A stretch of DNA of 64,000 nt from Sipunculus nudus (Eukaryota; Annelida; Sipuncula; Golfingiida; Sipunculidae): positions 51,211,058 through 51,275,057 of the forward strand of contig CM049310.1 of assembly GCA_026874595.1 (NCBI GenBank), in the 5' to 3' direction. Position numbers and translations under genes: made by a program. Of the stretch, positions 58,196 through 64,000 are shown piece after piece (within the stretch, counting starts at the first letter, position 1; each line of letters opens with the position of its first letter). The notes beneath the pieces were generated by a model. The model did no database searches and was not told the origin of the DNA. It worked only from the letters and a program-made list of their open reading frames with translations.

Positions 58196-61100
58196 GGGTC
58201 TCGTAATCAATTTGACTCTCAAGACTAAAGAAACCCCTGATCGATAACAATTCAATTTTGTGTCATTCTCCTTGACGGCTTACTTTTCTGTTTTTGCTGG
58301 AGTTACAAAAGATGGACTTTTTTCAATCTCTTTTATTTTCTAAAACGTCTTGTGTTAAGTATTTCATTCTATTTAATCGCACATTTCTTTTTTCATTCTG
58401 ACGTTTGATAAATATCTGAGTGGTATTGCGCAATTACTGATGACTGAAACTTACCAGATTTTTCAGGGATAATAAAACGACGTACCTGCAGGTTTTATAT
58501 AGTTGAGAAGGCAATGATCTTTTGGGTAGGACCATACTTTTTTGGAGCTAGACATTGTTTATTAGGGTTATAATTAATCATAAACTATACTGGTCTGTTG
58601 CAAACAGTCCCGCTCTGAAGTTACTTGTACACATCCAGCCAAACAGTATAGTTAAAGGTACTGTATGACCTTTGAGCAGGTTTACCGATGGCCGTGATTA
58701 TGAAATTTGCCTTAGGCATTATACTTGCTAATCAAGGCGCTAGGCCATATATAAGGGTAAACTAAAGAATAGCAGTCATTTAGACATAAACATGAATATC
58801 TGATAATACATTTAAGGTCGTGTTGATGATAGAAACTTCAACTGCTGGTTCTGTTTGGTATTCTTTTTCTCAACGAAATGAGTTCGCCGCTCGGATATGG
58901 CAAAATTCCAAGGAATGTGGATTCGAATTCATTAACACGCATAAACGTGAGACATAGCCCGTAATTGCTAAGGCGTTAATATATATAAATATGATGGACG
59001 TCAAAATGCTTTTTCGAATATTCAACGAAAAGTTTTGTTCAGTACTATGACTGAGTCGGGCTCCGACTGTAACATCTGTAAGAAATGTTACTCGTGACCA
59101 TGACAAGTGAAGGGCATGAGATCTATTGTTTTTCCTAGCCCTTCAAAAATATAAAACTAATACCCTCAAATAGGCTTAATTTCCTTCATGCAACAAATAG
59201 TTGCCACAGACCTTTCCTTACGGCAACAGACTTACGTCCAAACTCGTTGGGATTCCATCCTCTCCTTACACGTTTTTTGACGAAAAACTGCTGCGCCTGA
59301 CTGTCATCCATAAAGGCATTAGCATCTCTTCCTGCAAAGTGTCGGTATACGATTATTTGTAAAGTCTATATCAGGGCATATTACTTTCCAAATCTAGTTG
59401 ACGATGCATGTATTATGCTAAGAATCCGGTAACATACACACACTGTGTGAATGTCATGATAATTTAACTGAAACAAATAGTAAACGCATATATAGGCAGT
59501 GTGGGCCATAAAATTACCCTCTAATTTTCAACCCAGCATACAAGTGGGCCAAATAATAAAGGCCCAACTCATCGTTGCACAAGGTAACATTTATACACGA
59601 ATCAAGCAAAATATAGCAAAACAAGAAAAATAAGTACACAAGTAATGCTAGATATAACCTGACACGAAGAATGACGGATATAAAAATATCGCGATAAATA
59701 AAAAGTAGATGGGTGGGTCACCGGGGGGACGGCTCTTCCTGAATAGCTACGGGTTGCTAGGTCTGCACGATTTCAGTTCTAAGCCTTAACATTAATATAG
59801 ATCTTTAATTTACATATAAAATTTCATATCATCAGAACTTCAGGAAGACTATGGATTTTCCCAGTTTCGGACTGTTTCATATGGGTTAGCAAGTTTTAAT
59901 GTAGCAACGTGCCATTAAATGAGATTTGTGAATTGTACTTACTTCGTCGGCAGGTAGGACAGTTACTCTCCTTCCTTTTGAGTGTGTTCACTGCTGAATC
60001 AAATTTGGATTTCGCAGCGTTCACAGCGTTCTTCTTCGATTCAAGTACGCGTATTGCATCGTCAAATTTTGTCTTCTCACTGTTTACTTTGCTTTTGGCG
60101 GATTCAAGTGAATAGATAGCTTGATCAAATTGAGATTTAGCTCCGTTTACTTTTGTCTGGGCATCTGTGAGTGTATTCACTGCCGAGTCAAATGCTTTAT
60201 TTGCTGACATCACCTTTGCCTGCGCATCACCTATTGCTGCATCAGCTGCTTTTCTATAATTATCAAGTGTTTCCTTTACCTTAGTGTGGAGCTCCTGGAA
60301 CAACTGCTGACGGAATTCTCCCGTGACTTGGAACTCTGCCTTCTTCAGATCTGCATATTGCGCCCGCATATCTAATGCGGCATCAAAGAGGCCAAGGAAT
60401 TTGCCCTCCATTTTAAAGTGAGCACCTTTTGTGTCAATGGTGAGATTGCCGTATCTAGACATGCCGAGGACCTGAAGGTCACCCTCAACCATGATAGCAG
60501 CTTGCTTGGCCTTCCAACGGAGATCTACATATACACGTGGTCCAAGTCCACGTGAACCAGAAAGCTGAATCAATCCATTCCCGATGTTAAAGGGTGACAC
60601 ACGAACATCAACAAAAATACCGTTAGTATCTAGAGCAATATCAGCATCTAATCTGAAAAACAAAATTTCCAACGTTCCCTTTAGGAACAGGCCTTGAGGG
60701 ATTGAGACTCCATTCGGTAAAGTCCTCCGGACAAATGAGTAGGATGCGTTAACACCGTTAGGAAATCCCATATCTGAAATCTCTTTTGGTATAGAAACAG
60801 AAGCAGCAAATGCCTTTAACATACCACTGATCGTCAGTGTGTTTATATTCCCTAAGAAGTAGTTGTTTATTGGGTTAACTCGGTCAATACCAAAGTACGC
60901 CTTAGCTTCTATGGGAGTAGCATCTGGGTTGTCTAATAAACCAATGCGCACGTTTGCACCCATTTCCAATGCTGTCACACCCAAAGGATCAGGAAGTACG
61001 GCAATGCTAAAATGCATATCGCCCACACTAAGTATAGGGAAACCAAAAGGTTTTTCCCACATTCCCTGTGAATACATCGTCAACTGTATGCCACTCTGAG

Positions 61101-63245
61101 AGAAACCAAATGACCCAGTGAAAGTAAGAGGTGGATTGTTCAAGACAAGAGTCCCTTTAAGAGACACTGCGTTGCTTGAAGGACCAAGTTCAACTGCAAA
61201 CCCAACATCCTCAATAGCAGCACCTGCGATCAGATTGATACGGCTAGGGATAGTGGCAGAGAGTTTGATGCTATTAGGCTGAAGTTTTCCCCCAAGGACA
61301 AATGTCGCATTTTCTCCTAAGATTCTTTTGCTTATTCTGCATAAATTGTCACAGGGATCGGGGAATGCAAAAACTCCTGCAAACTCAATACCTTTTGTTA
61401 TTTTAATCTCTTTCAGGCCATCAGATGTAAAATGCATGTGCTCCGCACTTTTTGGGACTGATCCTGATGACATGATTAAAGAGGGTTTAATGTTATCTAA
61501 GATGTGTATTCCTGGGATTTTGCCCAGGTCAACTTTTCCAGCCGTCAGTTTCTTGACAATATCAATGATACTCACTTCTCCCATGACAAGCCCAGCTGCA
61601 ACAACATTTGTGCCACCGACGTTACCCATTACAAGCTCAACTCTATTGGCTGTCCAACCACCTATTTGTGCTGAACCTGCCAGGTTAAGAACTTTATCAG
61701 TTCCCAAATAAATTTTCATGTATGGATTTCTAACTGAAAAAGTGGACATTCCAATACTTTTTATGACAGACTCAAGAGGCCCTGAAGGAAGAAATGAGAG
61801 AGCAAATTTTTCAATCAGTTTCCCGACCGGTATGTTAAATTTGGGACTTGCCTCGGCTATGAATGCCTTCTCACCTACTGGTTTAGATATTGTCAAGGGG
61901 ATGCTCATGTCGCCTATATTCCAAACTGATGACATGTCAACTCCGAAATCGGTGCCTGCCCCTGATACCGTAACATGGAAGGTCATTTCGACAGATGACA
62001 GTACTATAGCATTAGGGATAATGGTTATTGGGCCTGGGGATCTTATCGGGATGGAAACAGATTTATTTTGGGCATTCAACAAAATGTCTACGATTTCCCA
62101 GTTAAAGATGGCATCTAGATCCAAGCCACTTGGAAGATTCATGTTTGCGAGATGTTGTTTAAATTTAGAGAATACATCATTCAGCTTCAAACCACCTCCT
62201 TGTTGGAGTTTGAAGGTTAAATGTTTAGGATTGACCAGGCGGATACTGACCGTATGTGTTTCTCCTGCAGCACTTGCGTCAAATTGGATAGTTGTCCCAT
62301 TTACAATCTCTCCCATTCCATCAAGGGTAGCGTCAGGATAATCAAGGGCAGGCGCCAAAAGGTTCTTATTTGCATACCTGAAGCAAAATCCACTAAGAGA
62401 CAAAGTGTCAAATAAAGGGACCACTGAGATATCAACATCGGTGATTTCTTGAACCACTTCAGGCAACGACAGGGTTTTCGAGCTGACACCTGCTACATCA
62501 AAGTAGGTCACCCAACCTTGCGTCGTTTTCTTTTTGGTAAGTGTAATAAAAACCTGTGGATCACCGAGCTTTGTTGATGGGACAGTAAAACTAAAGCGGA
62601 TTACCTTGGAGGTGTTTGAGAATTCGCCCACCATATTGACATTAGAAAGCTGGACATTGCCAATTTTTAGAGCCTGCAGGGCTGAGGAAAGTTGACTGCC
62701 ACCTAAGAATGGGCTATTAGCAAGCTGTGCGATAGAGGCACTGCTGGCAACTAGGGCCCCATTTAAAACGAAAACCTTGGTTTGGTCGATTGATGCGGTG
62801 AATGAATATTTGTTTGGGCCAAATGTTACTACACCTGAAGATATCAAGGTGAAGGACTTGTCGGCTCCGTTATATGTTATAACTAGAGTAGTGCCTGGGT
62901 CTACCTGGAGGGCTTCATCGACGAGAGCGTACTTGTTGTCATTCTGCATGGACATAGTTACCTCTTTAGCGCATACATCCAAGTCCACTCCAGTTATATG
63001 CGTGTTGCTTGGTATTACCTCTTTGGCCAATAGACTCAATGGACTGTCTGCTCCAAAGGCTTTTGCTACAGCCACTTGAGGTGTGAAGCATTTCGGAGGT
63101 TTTTGGGCGAAGTTGTAGTCGCAGTCATTCGTGGAGTTCACGACGACGGAACATTTGTCTGTTATTTTGTACTCGCCAAGCAGGAGTTCCTTAAGATCAC
63201 TTGTTAAGGTCGAAAAAATATCTTCAGCCGTAGGGAGATTCAGAA
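54647..63245 (-). CDS. Gene copy 2: paralog of the secreted-protein gene, exons 2-8 (5' exon outside the window)
   Basis: Exons (minus strand): 59943-63245, 59236-59331, 58084-58142, 57166-57383, 56204-56437, 55549-55691, 54647-54741. Phases and exon lengths equal copy 1 except exon 2 (3 bases shorter), exon 3 (36 bases shorter) and exon 8 (a longer, intact tail). The predicted part present is about 1382 residues. The protein has the same layout: beta-rich part, 21-residue repeats, CPTC, furin-type RVRR, C-x9-C, helical C-terminus ending KEVENFR. The exon 2 acceptor is in phase 1, so a first exon like 16344-16416 is expected; by the spacing in copy 1 it lies about 150 bases past the window edge. 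Protein identity to copy 1 looks high (not computed). The frame is unbroken, so probably functional. Confidence 0.87.
55547..55548 (-). other. Non-canonical GC splice donor, intron 7 of copy 2
   Basis: AAAAG followed by GCATGT at the same codon position as the GC donor of copy 1. Joining gives RKEVHK in frame. Confidence 0.68.
55549..55691 (-). CDS. Gene copy 2, exon 7
   Basis: 143 bases, phase 2 to phase 1, from acceptor AATAACAG. Encodes SISAMVSSLVDYLKKTLG and LAKRSLDDYSQLLEAL. Same length as the copy 1 exon. Confidence 0.87.
56204..56437 (-). CDS. Gene copy 2, exon 6
   Basis: 234 bases, phase 2 to phase 2, with acceptor TTGAAG and donor GCA/GTAAGG. It ends FDFEVKLQ and aligns without gaps to the copy 1 exon. 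Confidence 0.88.
56602..56651. repeat. (TA)n microsatellite in an intron of copy 2
   Basis: A TA run between exons 5 and 6. The copy 1 intron lacks it. Confidence 0.95.
57166..57383 (-). CDS. Gene copy 2, exon 5
   Basis: 218 bases with helical VVDNSK/VVDKSK/VVDKSR repeats. Acceptor CATCTAG, donor CCAG/GTTGGT. Phase 0 to 2. Confidence 0.88.
58084..58142 (-). CDS. Gene copy 2, exon 4
   Basis: 59 bases encoding EIKCAPIWVARQLCLAGLK with the C-x9-C pair. Acceptor CTTCCAG, donor GAAG/GTGAGA. Confidence 0.85.
58160..58194. repeat. (TAA)n microsatellite
   Basis: About eleven trinucleotide repeats just upstream (on the minus strand) of exon 4 of copy 2. Confidence 0.93.
59236..59331 (-). CDS. Gene copy 2, exon 3
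   Basis: 96 bases encoding RDANAFMDDSQAQQFFV, then a basic run with RVRR before GWNP. Acceptor TTTGCAG, donor GGAC/GTAAGT. 36 bases shorter than in copy 1, but the FM-x4-A-x2-FF motif and the furin-type site are kept. Confidence 0.87.
59943..63245 (-). CDS. Gene copy 2, exon 2 (giant exon)
   Basis: 3303 bases, open throughout. Acceptor ATCTTTCAG before LNLPTAEDIF, donor CGAA/GTAAGT. Contains the beta-rich region and four 21-residue repeats (units such as AKSKFDSAVNTL). The open frame extends beyond both splice sites, but the borders conserved with copy 1 are used. Confidence 0.93.
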
Positions 63246-64000
63246 CTGAAAGATAAATTATAAATAATTTTACATAAGATTGTAGATATATCATCTTAAA
63301 ATAGGGGTTGGATTTGGTATTAATATTTCGATTTTGCACTTATCAGATGCGGGGTGGGACCCTTTGCCGGATATTCGAGGATAAATCCAATGACAAGGAA
63401 TTACTTTGTAGCTGCATTTTTAACAAATGAATGAAGTAATAATATATAATAAAAAAAAGTGTTGACATAGACATTTCTTAATTTAACAATTTTGAAAGTA
63501 CATAATAGAAATAAACGTTGGTAATATTTGGGTATTGAATGTACATATAAAACAGTTGAAATAATCTCTGCATCGTGGTACATCAAGCATTTTCCCCGAA
63601 ACTGAATTACTTTTTACACATTGTTTGATGTGTTATTATATTGTTACATATATTGATGTTACATCGATATTTCCCAGCAATAAAGTCTTCAGAAGATTCT
63701 ATTTTCAAAATCAGGAGGTTGAATAATATGCTCAAATCATTTGGATCTACATTTAAAAGTAATGTCCAATTGATGAAAATTTAAAAAATAAATTTCAGTC
63801 ACCTGCAATTCAGATTTAAATTCCATATACGAAATGCAGTAATAATTTTGAAATTTACACACCAATTAAAATTAAGGGTAACCTGAGCTTTAGAATTATA
63901 ACCTAGACATCAGGAATTTCAAATATAGTTTTATCTTTCTTAAATAAACCGATTTTGATACCAGTTGTTTCCAAGCCCAACCGTTATGAGAATATCAAAA
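63246..64000 (-). other. Intron 1 of gene copy 2 (partial)
   Basis: Resembles intron 1 of copy 1 (15435-16343), for instance ACGAAATGCAGTAATAA near 63829 and CGAAATGCAGTAATAA near 15968. No exon 1 is present up to the edge. Confidence 0.75.

Noticed and set aside
1-64000. tRNA, rRNA or other structural RNA genes
   Set aside because: Only SINE-like B-box fragments were found; no complete cloverleaf with intact A and B boxes could be supported by eye.

Overview
The window reads as animal, intron-rich nuclear DNA: AT-rich, crowded with (TA)n and (CT)n tracts, tandem arrays and transposons, with consensus splice sites and AATAAA signals. A lophotrochozoan, most likely a mollusc, fits best (Ty3/gypsy element of the integrase-first type, Tx1/L1 and CR1/L2-like LINE pieces, hAT- and pogo-type ends), but no species is claimed.

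Two tandem paralogous protein genes frame the window, both on the minus strand. Copy 1 (4657-16416) is complete: eight exons whose phases all join, giving a predicted 1414-residue secreted protein with a signal peptide, about 1,000 residues of beta-rich N-glycosylatable sequence, a 21-residue helical repeat tract, a Cys-rich basic stretch, a furin-type site and a helical C-terminal part. Copy 2 (54647-63245) has exons 2-8 with the same phases; its signal-peptide exon should lie just beyond the right edge. I do not recognise the family. Extra pieces of the same locus lie between them: an inverted last-exon relic at 33575 (+) and a 4.4 kb duplicate of the 3' flank at 39842-44272.

Region by region: 1-1770 non-coding; 1772-4553 3' flank duplicated later; 4657-16416 gene copy 1, with pogo-type pieces in its introns; 16953-17613 an inverted-repeat element; 17700-18040 a hAT-associated repeat; 18164-22800 a Tx1/L1-type LINE split by two DNA elements, each removable to give back the LINE frame; 22933-23440 and 29010-29495 an inverted pair of TATA promoters plus short first exons facing outward; between them, non-coding DNA with two tandem arrays (24.2 and 26.4 kb); 30-32.7 kb hAT and pogo-type elements; 33.5-39.8 kb duplications, SINE-like units, a 0.5 kb-scale tandem repeat and (TA)n tracts; 39.8-44.3 kb segmental duplicate; 45343-52815 a LINE fragment carrying an inserted 6.66 kb LTR retrotransposon with a 4 bp target duplication; 52.8-54.1 kb degenerate tandem repeats; 54.3-64 kb gene copy 2.

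The LTR element has integrase ahead of reverse transcriptase and RNase H, the order of the Gmr1-like group, and a capsid resembling the SCAN domain. Its two LTRs look identical except for one 17 bp difference, so it is young, yet its coding region is broken by a 29 bp tandem duplication and two frame changes. The strongest leads for new biology are the duplicated secreted-protein gene (conserved GC-AG intron, propeptide-like motif with a conserved furin site) and the outward-facing promoter pair.
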